From: Limonium bicolor
Lineage: Eukaryota > Streptophyta > Magnoliopsida > Caryophyllales > Plumbaginaceae
Direction: 5' to 3'
Length of the DNA stretch: 64,000 nt
Assembly: GCA_023374045.1 (NCBI GenBank)
Contig: CM041779.1
Location: forward strand, 148,863,485 to 148,927,484
Made by a program: the position numbers and the translations under genes. Below the pieces are notes generated by a model. It was not told the DNA's origin. It did no database searches and worked only from the letters and a program-made list of their open reading frames with translations. Below, piece by piece: positions 46,501 to 58,566 of this stretch. Position 1 is the stretch's first letter; every line of letters starts with the position of its first letter.

Positions 46501-48909
46501 GGTAATAATGTCATTAAAATGAAACTAGTATAAGTGTGATAATTCACATGAATTAATGTGATAAGTGGTGATATAATAAAGTTATAAAGTAATGTAGAGT
46601 ATTAAATAAACTTTAGAGGTTTATTAAAGTATTATGAATGTTACATAACATTAGGATTAAAATCTTAATGTGAGTTCGTCACAAGTGAGAATAACTATCT
46701 CACATAAACTGATAAGAGGTATCATTAAATAAATGAATTTAATAATTCATATGTGTGTATATAAGAATATATGATATATACGAAATATATAATAAGGTGA
46801 GGAGATGAATTATAAAACATTAGACACAAAGTTCTAATGTTAAATGTATAACACATTAAATGATAGTGATATATATAATACAAGTGATATAATGTAAATT
46901 ATATATACTTGTGCACTTGGATAAACTAACCAAGTTAACACAGTTGACCAAGTCAACTCAATTGACCAAAGAGATCAAGTTGACCAACTCACACATAAAA
47001 TGAGAGTTTATGAAGTAATAACATTATATAGTCAAATATAACCTATAAACATAAACTATATGTTATACACTTATGGATTTACACGTATGTATATATATTC
47101 ATATATAATATACAATTAAGTATAAAAATATATACATATGATCAAGGTACTAACCTACGAAGGAATATCATGGGTTATAAAGAGTTAGCTTAAGTAGTAG
47201 AAAGTACTACGAATTATGAGTTCATAACGAGATCGATGAGTCTAACTAAACCCGAACATACGAAACCCGAACCAACTCAACTAACGAGATACGGGGGGTT
47301 AACTGTCGGGGTATGACGTTTATTTGGAAATACCGAATTTAGTTAATCATAGGGATTAACTTGTAGTGGTGTGTATGTGCCAGATCGTGAGACTACGTGG
47401 AGCACCGGACAAGCGTAAATTAATACGCTAGACTATATTACCATGTATGGTATGCGACTGGTGTGGTATGAACATCCTGAGGGTTTCCTTGGGTTCAGAC
47501 ATTGTATGTTTATGAGTTTTAAGAGCGATATGTGTGTTTGCATGTATGCATGAAATAATGTGTTTCTACTTGCTCGTTTATCTTCGCGGTATTTAATTGT
47601 GCGCGATTGTCCACCGGACTAATATTATGTCGACTATAGTTCGACTTATATAAATATACATATGCGAGTATAAAAATAAAGAGGTCGTTATCTATCAAAG
47701 TACGACGGATATTATTATCACATTAACCTAAGTAAAACACTTAGGAACGAGACTCGGCTATACCGGTCTCTAGAGCATGGATCTCGAACATGAATATGAC
47801 TTAGACTACCTCTAGGTATATGCGTAAGACCTCGAAGGCGGTTGTATTTAAATGAATTCTCCAAGACCTAAGTATATACCTTAGGTAATAGATTAAGCTA
47901 CTTAATCATGTGATGACTGCTACAGGTCCACTCACAACTTATTCCATTAGATCATATAGATCATTGGACGGGGTTCCCACGTAAAGGGAATAGCTTCGGC
48001 CGTTGGTGTCCCGCCATATAGTAAGTGACATCAGAAGGATTCGGAGTCCTCACGTTAAGGGGATGGCAACTGCCGATAGTGTCCCGCCATATGACAGGTG
48101 ACAAAAATGAGTATGTGTTTAGGGCATGTCGTCTTCTAACATGACGAATGTCAATGAATAATGAGCATGTGAATTAAACAACAGACAAGTTATAAACAAT
48201 AATACTAGATCAAAATCACCCCGTAAGCGTGATTCATGTGTGACGAGCCTTGAAGGCCAAATACGAGTACTGTTCGTTTATAACGATCATTGCGTTGTCC
48301 GTGTTTACTCGTTCGTTGAATTTACTTGTGTAAGTGATTACTTGTGATATGTAGGGATTGCAATGTTTGAATTGTTGTTGTTTACTCATGTATTTACAGT
48401 ATTCATTATAAACTATAAACCACTAAAAGCATGAAATCAATCCCATGTCAAGATGGCCAAATGACTTAAGTGATCTAAAGGGTCTAGGATCATGCTTTAG
48501 TATACTCAGCTTTTGATGAGCCTATACGGCCACCATTACAGGTACATGATCGAGCGATGAAGCCGGAGTGCGGGACGTTTGGGTAGTCGACATCGTCTTT
48601 TGATTTCTGTACTTTTTAATCTTTGGTTTGTACTATACGATACATTGTAATTATTGGAGATGTTATAGCTGCTCACTAGTCTATGTATTTGATTTATGTT
48701 TTAGTATGTTAATGTTAGTATTAGAATATTTCGTTTCATCACAACGGTTATCGATCTAAGTGTTATGTAAGTGATTGCTTCTTTACTCACATGGGTGAGT
48801 AATGGCATTTGACACACCGAGTGAGAACTGCACTTAAATTTCCATTTCAAGGCATCTTTAATTATGCTACAAGTATTACGGTTACGAGATTAATGAGAGG
48901 GGTGTTACA
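43500..48909 (+). mobile_element. Long LTR-like block, Tekay/Del-like, 5' end unresolved
   Basis: Several kb of non-coding sequence ends ggggtgttaca (48899-48909), the inverse of the TGTAACACCCC terminus used by large chromovirus LTRs. Features resemble the solo LTR at 58567-63204 read on the opposite strand, including a caggtac...aagccgg...gggacg string near the distal end (48538-48577). The start could not be fixed, and no matching target duplication was found. An internal 608-bp tandem duplication is listed separately. Confidence 0.5.
45441..46656. repeat. Tandem duplication, 608-bp unit x2
   Basis: Units 45441-46048 and 46049-46656 both start ggggtgagaatgtaattt and end at ...cataacattagga. 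They differ by only a handful of bases (for example cttccggg versus cttttggg, ttaatctgggc versus ttaacctggac). Non-coding. Confidence 0.95.
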
Positions 48910-49207
48910 ATTCTCCCCCCATAATAATTCTAACATGGTATCAGAGCCCGGGTTCTGCCTTGGGTAATGTACTACTATCTAATGGATACCCGAAAAAAAA
49001 ACAGACTGTGTCACGGAGCAGAGACCGGGCCAATACCAAGTGGGGTCCAAGCAGGGTGCAATGTGGGAGGCCTCGGAGGTAAGAGACTCACACTTGAGGG
49101 GTGATGTTGGAGATCAATTGGTTTTAGGATAGAACCTCATGGGTTATTGTGCCTTAATATAATTCCTCTGTTGGGTCTATACTCCCCCCACAATATTTCT
49201 AACACTC
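48910..49207 (+). mobile_element. TRIM-like LTR remnant
   Basis: A PBS tggtatcagagc (48936-48947) directly follows an LTR-like end ctaaca. A ~100-base unit starting tgttggagatc (about 49107) ends ctccccccacaatatttctaaca at about 49207, repeating the sequence just before the PBS. The left LTR is mostly missing. Confidence 0.55.
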
Positions 49208-51378
49208 CTAAGTGGAAGCTATTTGTTCGGCTGTGAACAGAGAATCAAGTGTAAGTAGAACAAAATTCGACTTTCATGCTTTTAGTTAAATACTTATATG
49301 CAAGTCACACAAAACAAAATGGCAAACGAGGTGGAAATTAAATTGATAGTAAAGTTTCAAAGGTTGTACGCAAAATGCAGATAGAGCAATTGGTATAATA
49401 TGACAAATAAGTCATGTTATCATATAATTCTATTTCTTAATTAGAGTTAATAGATGATTTGTATTGTTTTGTAGTTATGAGCTTTCAGATTCTCATTCTC
49501 TTCTCTGTGGGGCAAGTTGTTATGTTACAACCTCTAGCTAGTTCTCTGTGGGGTAAGTTGGTAAAAAACTTGTTTTTTGTTGTCTAACTCTTTTTTCTTT
49601 TAGTGATTGTTTCAGCTGGATAAACGAGAAAATGGTGACCCTTGCCCATATCTTATTGCTATATGGACAAAAGGTACGTGAAAAAAACACATGACATGCC
49701 TCTATCTTCTACAAATATTACATTAAATCCAACATGGTTTTTTAGAATATTTAAGTTACAAAATGACCTTAATCATAGGTAGTCGGGTAGCCACACCCCA
49801 TGATAAGTAACAACTTCATTATATCTATCACTACATTGATAGATATGTATTGATTAAGTTTTTTAATTTAGGTTCCACATGATCTTGTCAGTGACACAAA
49901 TCAATCATACAGTGAAAATAAAGTTGCACATGGACAAGGACATTGTGGTTAAGATTAGAAATTAATTTCAGTATTTTTACAGTACTTATTAAGTTTCTTT
50001 TTTGTTTTGCTTTGAGTTATTTGTATGTTAGTTGTGAATGTACATACTATATGCATGTGGTTGGCTGGTTGGTAGGTATGTTACTTTGAGTTCTGCATGT
50101 ACATAATGTGTGGTTTGTATATTGCGATCTTCACCTTTTGTGAGTGGTTCTATTGAGTTTTGTTACTTCAACTACATTGCTAGCTAGCTATGCTTGTCCT
50201 GAATGGACCGATCTCTTTTTTTGTTAGCTGGTCTTTAACGAGTTATCAAGTTAGGATTCAATTAATTACATTCAAGTTAGGATTAGGCTGTTGAACTCAC
50301 ACTTGATACCCTTTCTGCTGCCAGATCTTTTGGGATTGAGCAGCTTGTTTTGCTGATTGAGGTGAGGAAGGTCTTCCTTCTTTTTATGTGTGTATATTTC
50401 TCTCGATCGGGGTCCCTTTTACTTGGATGATTCTTTGTTTTCTCGAGGTTTTTTTGTCTTGTGTTCAAAATCCAACTACTGGGTTTATTATTATCATCCC
50501 GATGCCACGCTTATTCTCGGATGGATCTGATTAGCTAGCTAGCTAGCTGGTATTTTTGTGATGATTCTAATTAGTAATGTATATAGCGCACCAGTTCAAC
50601 CTTTGGATTTTGCCGTACACAGAGATAAAGAAAGCTATATCATCACTGCATCAGTTGATTGGTGTCTTGCTTGTAGTGATAGTTATAATGAAGCTTTACT
50701 TAGCGAAATGAAGTTGGAAATTCCAGATAAAATGTAGTTAAGTAAATAGTGTACTAAAATATTATTTTTGATATGCTTCATGATATTCATTTTGTTAGCT
50801 GGTCTTTAACAAGTTATCAAGTTAGGATTTAAGAGTGTAGGGATAATAGGCATTTGGTAGATACGTTGCAGTACAATATTCAGTTTCTATTACTTTGAAT
50901 GAATTGGTGCATTCAATCCAATAGTTAATCAAGTCTTCTTTCAATACCTTGGTGCTCTCAGAGGACGAGTTATCAGTTTACCTTGTTATTGTATTAATAT
51001 GTGTGGTTTGTGAGAGGTTTTAATATAGTGTTTTTTTGCTAATATTTGCAGGTTCATCACATGTATGAATTTGTGGGTTGAACAATGAAGCAAGAGTAGC
51101 AAAGATTCCAAGAGAATGATTACTTTTGTTACAAACTTTGGCCACCAACTATTTAGTGTGTAGTCCTTTAAATCTATGGGTTGTTTTGTTTGAGTAGATT
51201 TGAAAACATACATGAAACCAAATTCCATCCCCTTTTGTGAAAGTTCCAAGTGCATTTTGATACTTTTGAGTGCTTGGAATTAGTGATGATATCAAAACTA
51301 TAATGTTGTTGAATTGGTGAATTAATAGAAACATTTCAGTTCTCATTATTTGTTCATAAGATCTTTCATATGATGAAT
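49208..51378. other. Intergenic DNA, possibly internal CACTA-element sequence
   Basis: No gene is identified. A ttagct ggtctttaac(g/a)agttatcaa string occurs twice (about 50224 and 50799). It could be the body of the CACTA-like element ending at 51840, but no transposase is recognisable and the other terminus was not found. Confidence 0.35.
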
Positions 51379-51379
51379 A

Positions 51380-51840
51380 TTAAAGAAACAATGTTTGCTG
51401 ACACAAAAGATAGTCTATACTGACACTTCTTAGTGTCACTAATATACTGGTTAGGTTGTCGGTTAATAGACTATAGGGACAAAAAAAAAGAGTCAGTAAA
51501 ATATTTTTACTAACAGACAAAGAGTGTCAGTGTAGCCTCGTTCGAAACACTTATTTAGCTGTTGAAATGGTGTTCACTGACACATATATAAGTGTCAGTA
51601 TAGAGTCAGCTGACACATAAATATATGTTAGTATAGGGTAAACTGACTCAAAAAAAGTGTCAGTATAGCTCTACACCTTTCACCGGCATTTCGTTTTTGT
51701 GTCAGTAAAACCCTATAGTAACTACGGCACCACCGACTTTATTTTTGTGTGTCGGCAAATCCCGATACCCCCTATACTGACACTTTTTTACGTTTTACGG
51801 ACACTTTTTTGTGTATCAGTAAAATGCTTTTTTCTTGTAG
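51380..51840. mobile_element. CACTA-like (En/Spm) terminus with subterminal repeats
   Basis: About ten short repeats related to ctgacacttttttgtgtcagta, many as inverted pairs, lead to gcttttttcttgtagt at 51825-51840. The reverse complement of that end, ACTACAAGAAAAAAGC, is the CACTA inverted terminus lacking its first C. The opposite terminus is not found. Confidence 0.7.
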
Positions 51841-52261
51841 TCATAAGAAGTTTTTACATAAGTGTACACATTCCATGAACATGTGGTCCTTTTCCTTGGC
51901 TAGCTCCATAACAAAGAACTTTCTTAATCAATGTGGATGCGGATAGCTTGTAGGCATCATCTGAGTCCACCAAGGAGCTTTAATGAAATGTTTCTCATGA
52001 TCCAGCTCAGACATTTTCAGAGGAGGCAAAGATCATAACCACAAAGAAGAGTTGGGAGATTGCCTTCTTCTCGTAGCTTAATACGACCGATGAGAAACTT
52101 AATGGAACACTTTTGATTAATTGTATGAAAAGTAATCTTATTTTATACATAAAAAGAAAATAATCTTTTGGATTGCTACTGGAGATGTAGTGCGTGATAT
52201 GATTCTGATAAACATTAGATAACATATGTGAGTATGATATACTTCCTTCTCTTCACAATAA
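51841..52261. repeat. Dispersed ~430-bp repeat, copy 2
   Basis: Collinear with 14629-15063. The left boundary abuts the CACTA-like terminus. Confidence 0.8.
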
Positions 52262-53390
52262 TGGATTTTGTAAAAGATAATAATAATAAAGGAGAATAAT
52301 TATGAGCAACTTTACCATTTTTTTAGGGAATATGAGTAAAATTGCAAAGTGTCTACTATACAACTGGAAGTACTATGCAAGGTGCTTCCGGTCTGTCATT
52401 GTTTTCATATTTTATCTTTAAAATTATATAAACAAATAATTTTAACTTCTCTAATGATTTATAAATTATTTCAATAATTTACAGTTTTAAAAATTGTATC
52501 TCTCTTAAATATCTACAAACACGTTCTTATCGCAATTATTTAATTTTTATTTTTCACCATTTTTAAACATCAGTTACATGTTCATATTAGCGATACACGT
52601 TCAACATTTTAAACCATTGTTCAACATTTTAAGCCATTTGTTCAAATCAGAATTTTTTTAATAAAACAGTATCAATATAATTATATATTTTTCTTATATT
52701 TTGCCATTTTAAAACACGAGTTACATGTTCATGTTAGTAATACACGTTGTTCAATATTTTAAACCATTTGTTCAACATTTTAAACCATTTGTTCAGCATT
52801 TTCGACATTTTAAACAATTTGTTCAACATTTTAAACCATTTGTTCAACACTTTAATCCATTTGTACAAAATTTATCTAATAATAAAATTTGCTCAGATTA
52901 AAATTTCAGACTAGTTTTTTATTGACATTATATAATAAAGGATTATTATTACAATTTTCCTCTAAAACTAAGATTTTTTACTTACCAGTTAATAAATTTT
53001 TTAGAATTATTTGTTTTAAACTTCCAGATTTTACCTAAAATCGAGATTTTTTTACTAAGTTGTTAAATTTTTAGATTTATTTGTTTTAAACTTCTAGATT
53101 TTTCTCAAAACCGAGATTTTTTTGTTAAACGGTTAATAGATTTAATTAATTAAAAATTCAATTTTAAATTATAAAAACACAAAAGTGAAAAACTTTTAAC
53201 TATATCAAATCCACATCACGCATCACATCACGTATCCATGTAACTTTTTCTTTCCATGTGTACACCAGAAGCATGATGTATAGTAGAATTTGCTATAAAA
53301 TTATTTAGGAATGAGTGTGAGAAAAGTAAAGAGTAAAATTGGAAAGTGAGAAGAAAAAGTCCAAATATATTAAAACATTACTCCCTCCGT
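52262..53390. repeat. AT-rich DNA with ~21-bp minisatellite
   Basis: Between about 52600 and 52866 the unit ttgttcaacattttaaacca recurs six or more times with variation. A second loose repeat based on ttagatttatttgttttaaac occurs at 53005-53095. No gene. Confidence 0.75.
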
Positions 53391-53597
53391 CCCTTATTGA
53401 CTGTCTGGTTTACTATTTGAACATGTCGTTTGACTTCAATATTTAACATATAATATAATTTTACAAATCTAATTTTTGCAATGGAATCCTCATGTAAAAA
53501 ACTATATGTTATAAAAATTTATTTTATAAAATTATTTATTTATATGTTTAATATTTAAGTGGAAAAGCGTGCCAAAAAGTAAAGTGAACGGAGGTAG
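53391..53597. mobile_element. Stowaway-like MITE, copy B
   Basis: ctccctccgtccc at the left, gaacggaggtag at the right, with TA at 53389-53390 and 53598-53599. The right half matches the left half of copy A (24920-25155) in inverse orientation. Confidence 0.88.
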
Positions 53598-53602
53598 TAT
53601 TT

Positions 53603-54102
53603 NNNNNNNNNNNNNNNNNNNNNNNNNNNNNNNNNNNNNNNNNNNNNNNNNNNNNNNNNNNNNNNNNNNNNNNNNNNNNNNNNNNNNNNNNNNNNNNNNN
53701 NNNNNNNNNNNNNNNNNNNNNNNNNNNNNNNNNNNNNNNNNNNNNNNNNNNNNNNNNNNNNNNNNNNNNNNNNNNNNNNNNNNNNNNNNNNNNNNNNNNN
53801 NNNNNNNNNNNNNNNNNNNNNNNNNNNNNNNNNNNNNNNNNNNNNNNNNNNNNNNNNNNNNNNNNNNNNNNNNNNNNNNNNNNNNNNNNNNNNNNNNNNN
53901 NNNNNNNNNNNNNNNNNNNNNNNNNNNNNNNNNNNNNNNNNNNNNNNNNNNNNNNNNNNNNNNNNNNNNNNNNNNNNNNNNNNNNNNNNNNNNNNNNNNN
54001 NNNNNNNNNNNNNNNNNNNNNNNNNNNNNNNNNNNNNNNNNNNNNNNNNNNNNNNNNNNNNNNNNNNNNNNNNNNNNNNNNNNNNNNNNNNNNNNNNNNN
54101 NN
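53603..54102. other. Assembly gap, 500 N
   Basis: Exactly 500 unknown bases, a typical placeholder length; true size unknown. Confidence 0.99.
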
Positions 54103-55095
54103 GAGGCAGGAGCATGTGTTCTCCTTGTCGCTAGTTTGTTCAGCAGAGTCGACGAAGAAACATGAAGGGGGCAGAGCTGTACACTCCTCATTCACCAGCT
54201 AGGTTGCAATGTTACCGTGGGTGAAGAATGAGGAAACCTGTGTGTTGTTCGTTCGCCAGTGGGATACTCTTCGTACGCAAGTGAAGAAAGAAAGAAAAAA
54301 GAAAATGAACGGCGCAGAGCTCGTATGCTTCTCACGTTCAGAGAAGAGAATATAGAAGTCGGAGCGTGTATGCTCTTTGTTGCCAGTCGAGTTGCAAATT
54401 ACCGTGAGTGAAAATCTTCAAGGATGTGCAGAGTGTGTGTTGTTTGTGAGGAAGAGAATGAAAAGAGGCTCAGAGCATGAGAAAAATAATGAAATGTCTC
54501 CCAGCATTGTTGTTGATTGTGCGCTGGCGAAGAGGATGAAGACAGATGAGCTTGTATGCTCTTTTTACGCAGGAAACAAGGATGAAGAAGGTGCCGTTTG
54601 TCGGTCCTTCTGGGTTGCAAAAAAAAAATATCACCGACGTCCTCGGTATTGTAGAAGAATGTAGGAGGAAAACGAGCGAATTGTCGGCTACAGTAAGTCA
54701 TGGGTGCTATATGATATAAAGGTGAGTGAGTTAGGGTTTTTTGCTGTTTGGGCTTATGAACTTGGGATTCGTATGGTCCTGGTGTGGGCGGTGGATCTGG
54801 GTCAAGACCGGTTTGACTGAAAGCCTATAGGGTTGTATTTGGTGTGACCAAAAAGGAGTGGTGTGAAACAGAAAATTTATCCCCCTATGTTTGTCCTAAA
54901 ATTCGAAGACAGGACCACAAGTTTTGTGGCATGAATAATCATAATAATAATAAAAAAAGGATAAATAAGTAACAGCTCGGCTCGAAACTGAATTATTGTT
55001 TGAAATGTATTTTGGAAAAATTGATTTTGATTTTGATTTTTTTTATTAATTTTTATGAATTTTGTTTTATGGGGTGAGAATTTTTGGTGTCTACA
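54103..55095. mobile_element. LTR fragment ending ...ggtgtctaca
   Basis: The right end reads TGTAGACACCAAAAATTC on the minus strand, a common plant gypsy LTR start. The left part has imperfect repeats of gcagagct(c)gtatgct and gccagt...gttgcaa...accgtgagtg. The fragment abuts and truncates the RNaseH region at 55096. Its other end is lost in the gap. Confidence 0.6.
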
Positions 55096-56690
55096 CTCTT
55101 TGTACCTCAGGTCTATGTCGTAGTCCTTCAAGAACTCGACCCATCTTCTCTGTCGCATGTTCAGCTCCTTCTGAGAGAAGAGATGTTTGTAGACTCTTGT
55201 GATCAGGGTAGATAGTGACTGTCACACCATACAAATAATGTCGCAAGATCTTCAAAGCGAAGACTACCGCGCCTAACTCAAGGTCATGTGTGGGTAATTC
55301 ACCTCATGCTTTTTCAGCTGTCGGGATGCGTAAGCAACTACCTTCCCGTGCTGCATAAGCACACAACCTAGACCGAGTCCAGGGCATCACAGTATACCTC
55401 GAACCCATCGGTGCCCTCAGGATAGTAAGAACGCGGTGCCGATGTCAGGAGATCCTTCAGCGTCTGAAAGGACTGCTCACACTCTGCAGACCATAAGAAC
55501 TGTGATTCCTTTTTCATTAGATTTGTCATTGTTTAGCCTTTTTGGAGAAGTCCTTCACGAACCTTCTATAGTAACCGGCCAAACCCAGAAAGCTACGGAC
55601 GTCTGTGACTGTCTTCGGCCTTGGCCAACTCTTCACTGCCTCAATCTTAGCAGGATCTACAGATATGCCGCTAGCTGATATAATGTGTCCTAGAAATGAC
55701 ACGCTGTCCAACCAGAACTCACACTTAGAGAGTTTGGCATACAGCTGGTTCTCTCTCATAATATTCAACACCTGTCTCAAATGTAACTCATGATCTTCCT
55801 TGGTCTTTGAATAGATCAGATATCGTCGATGAAGACTACAACTAAACTATCGAGATGCTCTCTAAAGAGACGGTTCATCAAATCCATGAATATGGCTGGC
55901 GCATTCGTCAATCCGAATGGCATAACGGTGAACTCGTAGTATCCATACCGTGTCCTGAAAGCTATCTTCTTCAATATCACCCTCTGCAATCCTAATCTGA
56001 TGGTAGCCAGATCTGAGATCTATCTTCGAGAACACACTGGCCCCTCTCAGCTGATCAAATAAATCATCTATTCTTGGTAATGGGTATTGTTCTTGACTGT
56101 AACCGCATTAAGCTCGCGGTAGTCGATGCAGAGTCGCATACTGCCGTCCTTTTTCTTGACGAACAGCACTGGAGCACCCCAAGAGAGAAACACTAGGTCG
56201 AATGAATCCCTTGTCGAGGAGGTCCTCCAGCTGTAGCTTCAGCTCCCTCATCTCAGCCGGTGCCATACGGTAGGGTGCCTTAGCAATAGGGCCCGTACCT
56301 GACAACAAGTCGACGACGAACTCAACCTCGCGCACAGGCGACATGCCTGGCAGCTCATCAGGAAATAAGTCGGGAAAATCTACCACGACTGGAATGTCTA
56401 CGTCCGTCTCGTCGCTCTGTCTCGTGTCCTGTACATAACAGAGGAAGGCTTGCCGGCCCTTCCTAACATCCTTCATCAGGGACAATGCTGACACGATCTT
56501 GACAGTCGGCTCTCTCCTCACACTGCGGTATGACACTGTCCTGTCGCTCGGCCCCTTCAGTAGTAGTCGATGCTCTGCACAATGAAGGCGGCCCCTATGC
56601 TTCTGCAGCCAATCCATGCCCACTATGATGTCAAAACCCAAGTTCTTGAACTCAATCAGATCGATGGGAAAGGTCTCAGTCATAATGCTG
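55096..56690 (-). pseudogene. Gypsy RT and partial RNaseH
   Basis: The frame 56108-56683 covers the protease end and RT start ([40 protein letters not shown]). Frame changes near 56110-56170 lead to the RT core with a FIDDI box near 55830. 55526-55780 holds the RT thumb ([40 protein letters not shown]). RNaseH remains run to [20 protein letters not shown] near 55100, after which the element is cut. Several frameshifts and stops. Confidence 0.88.
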
Positions 56691-56982
56691 ATCTCTAACC
56701 CTGTATACTGTCTGGTGCAACCTACTTTCTCCTTCGAAGGAAGGGTGACTGAAAGTCTGAAAGCTGTTCGGGGGTGGCCCCCAGCTTCTTAGCAAATGCC
56801 GAGGAAATAAAAGAATGCGAAGCCCCTGAGTCGAACAATACGGAAGCACTAACACCATCGACAGGAAAGGTACCTGAGATCACCTCTCGTATTAGCATTG
56901 AGTCCCAATAAATCACTAGTTTACTGTTGTTTGTAATTGTCATACCTGTGATGACATTACCAGACTCCTTGGCTTGCGCCAT
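56676..56982 (-). pseudogene. Gypsy aspartic protease
   Basis: Frame 56722-56982 includes VSASVLFDSGASHSFISSAF with the DSGA active site. A frameshift near 56735 separates it from the continuation (56676-56858 and 56108-56683). The ATG at 56980-56982 begins 157 bases downstream of the AlkB stop. Confidence 0.87.
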
Positions 56983-57138
56983 ATCTAAGATGCAGATGGT
57001 ACCCTCCTTTCCATTTTCGTAGCCTGAAGTTATGAATTATCGGTATCAATAAGAACATATATGCTTGAAGGTACAAAACTCTTATTTATTCATCCATCTG
57101 TATTATACAAGATTACACACTTAGTTACTATTATTACA

Positions 57139-57905
57139 TCAGTACTGTCTGAAAGTCAAATTTAAACGGCCAGGTCGGATGTGGGTATCATTCACTAGGG
57201 CTGGTGGTGCGGTATTGAGCTTAATGCTCTTAATACCATGATATATAAGCCTTGACTCTCCACAAATACCAACACATCCCCAGACTTGAGGATGATCTTG
57301 CTTGCTAGATCCATCCTCTTCTGGTCTCCATAGATAAACTCAGCATCATCGCCGATGGAGAATGACACAACCGGTATTCCTCTGGTGATGGACTCGGTCG
57401 TCTCATCACGGTCCTGGTGCATTCCAAGCTTTCCTCCCTGCTCATAGTAGTTGATGATGCAAACGTCAGGTGTCATGTCGGGTAATGGATAAGTCTCACA
57501 GTCTTGAGCAATATCCATTGCGTTTCTCACCAAGGTAAGGAAACTCTCAGGTATACTAGGTATATATACGTCACCTACCATCCTCACCTCTCGATAAACC
57601 TAGTTTGTGGATCCCAATCTTTCCCTAAGCACATCATGTGCAGTTTCATTCTAGAACCACTATTAAATACAGGGGTATAAAAACCTTCTATGCCCTTACC
57701 CAAAGCTCTACACTCATTCACTATGGTGATTTGCTCATCTAGGGTTAGGAACTCTCTGAGAAGTATCATGCCCGGTCTGACTACATGACACAACTCACTA
57801 GGGTACTCCCGTCTTTCTTCCACGGGTCTAGGTGATCTCTGTCTTGTAAGTGTGGATAGCAGATGTCGAAATCTCCTAAGAGGTAACAGGTTTCCTAGGT
57901 AAGTT
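57139..57905 (-). CDS. AlkB-family 2-oxoglutarate/Fe(II) dioxygenase inside a retrotransposon
   Basis: AlkB enzymes oxidatively demethylate nucleic-acid bases. Three collinear frames make one domain: 57584-57905 (VVRPGMILLREFLTLDEQ; MMCLGKDWDPQTR), 57270-57587 (DVCIINYYEQGGKLGMHQDR; PVVSFSIGDDAEFIYGDQ) and 57139-57265 (ESRLIYHGIKS; RPGRLNLTFRQY then stop at 57139-57141). Iron ligands His (57417-57419) and Asp of HQD, the distal His (57238-57240) and the 2-oxoglutarate Arg of GRLNLTFR are all present. It most resembles plant ALKBH1-type proteins, without introns. Single-base frameshifts lie near 57586 and 57263. The frame is open to about 57905 with no obvious ATG; the first internal Met is that of RPGM. 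It sits between the gag zinc knuckles and protease on the same strand. A host-gene capture is the simplest reading; a separate retrocopy inserted by chance is the alternative. Confidence 0.88.
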
Positions 57906-57999
57906 GTTCATCTAAAGCGGTAACTTAAACACACATTCATGCTAAGGTAAAGCGTTTAACACTTAGTCATGCTTTCATACAATGGTTAAGGTTTCAAAT

Positions 58000-58566
58000 G
58001 CTAACCTTCACCGTGCTGGGTACTAGTGCCAGCGCCTGAAGCTCCCGCTGCATTCAGCATACGGTTGCCCGGCGGGTTCCTCTGGTTCTGGTTCTGCTGC
58101 TGTGGCTGCTGATGCTGCTGCCCTCTCTGGGCTTGGGGCGCCGGCCCCCTCTGGCCACCTCGAGCTCCACCTCCTCCAGCAGGTGCGCCCTGAGTCCCCT
58201 TCTGCGGGCAGTATGCTCGCTCTCTCTGATTAGCAAAGCACTCGAACGACCTATGGCCCTTCTTTCCACAATGGTGGCAGTCCACCGCTTGCCCGGTGCA
58301 GTCGACACCCGGTGGTCTTTACCACAACGCTTGCAGTGAAAGTGGCGCTGGGTGCAGAACCTATTATCATATCACACTCAGATTAATACAAGGATGGTAA
58401 TGGGTAGTGTAGTACTCAATTTATTCACAAGGTTAGATCGCTTACCCTTAGGGGGTGCAGATCTAAGAGGCTGCACATCGTAGGTAGGCCCGGTCAGCAT
58501 CGGGACCTTGTCCTTACCCTTTGGCTGGCCTGCTCCTTCTTCTTCTCCCTCCAGGAGAACTTTTTC
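58000..58566 (-). pseudogene. Gypsy gag C-terminal region with two zinc knuckles
   Basis: Two CCHC boxes occur: CKRCGKDH...C and CHHCGKKGHRSFEC, offset by one base from each other. A Gly/Gln/Pro-rich tail (RGQQHQQPQQQNQNQR) follows, ending at HGEG stop. Upstream, Lys-rich sequence is split by a possible intron-like segment (gtaag...aatag between about 58445 and 58367). Interrupted at 58566 by the solo LTR. Confidence 0.85.

Noticed and set aside
53532..54195. Long open frames across 53532-54195
   Set aside because: They consist almost entirely of N from the assembly gap.
57139..57905. Bacterial or viral AlkB acquired horizontally
   Set aside because: The strings MMCLGKDWDPQTR and GRLNLTFRQY look like plant ALKBH1-type proteins, so a host origin is simpler.
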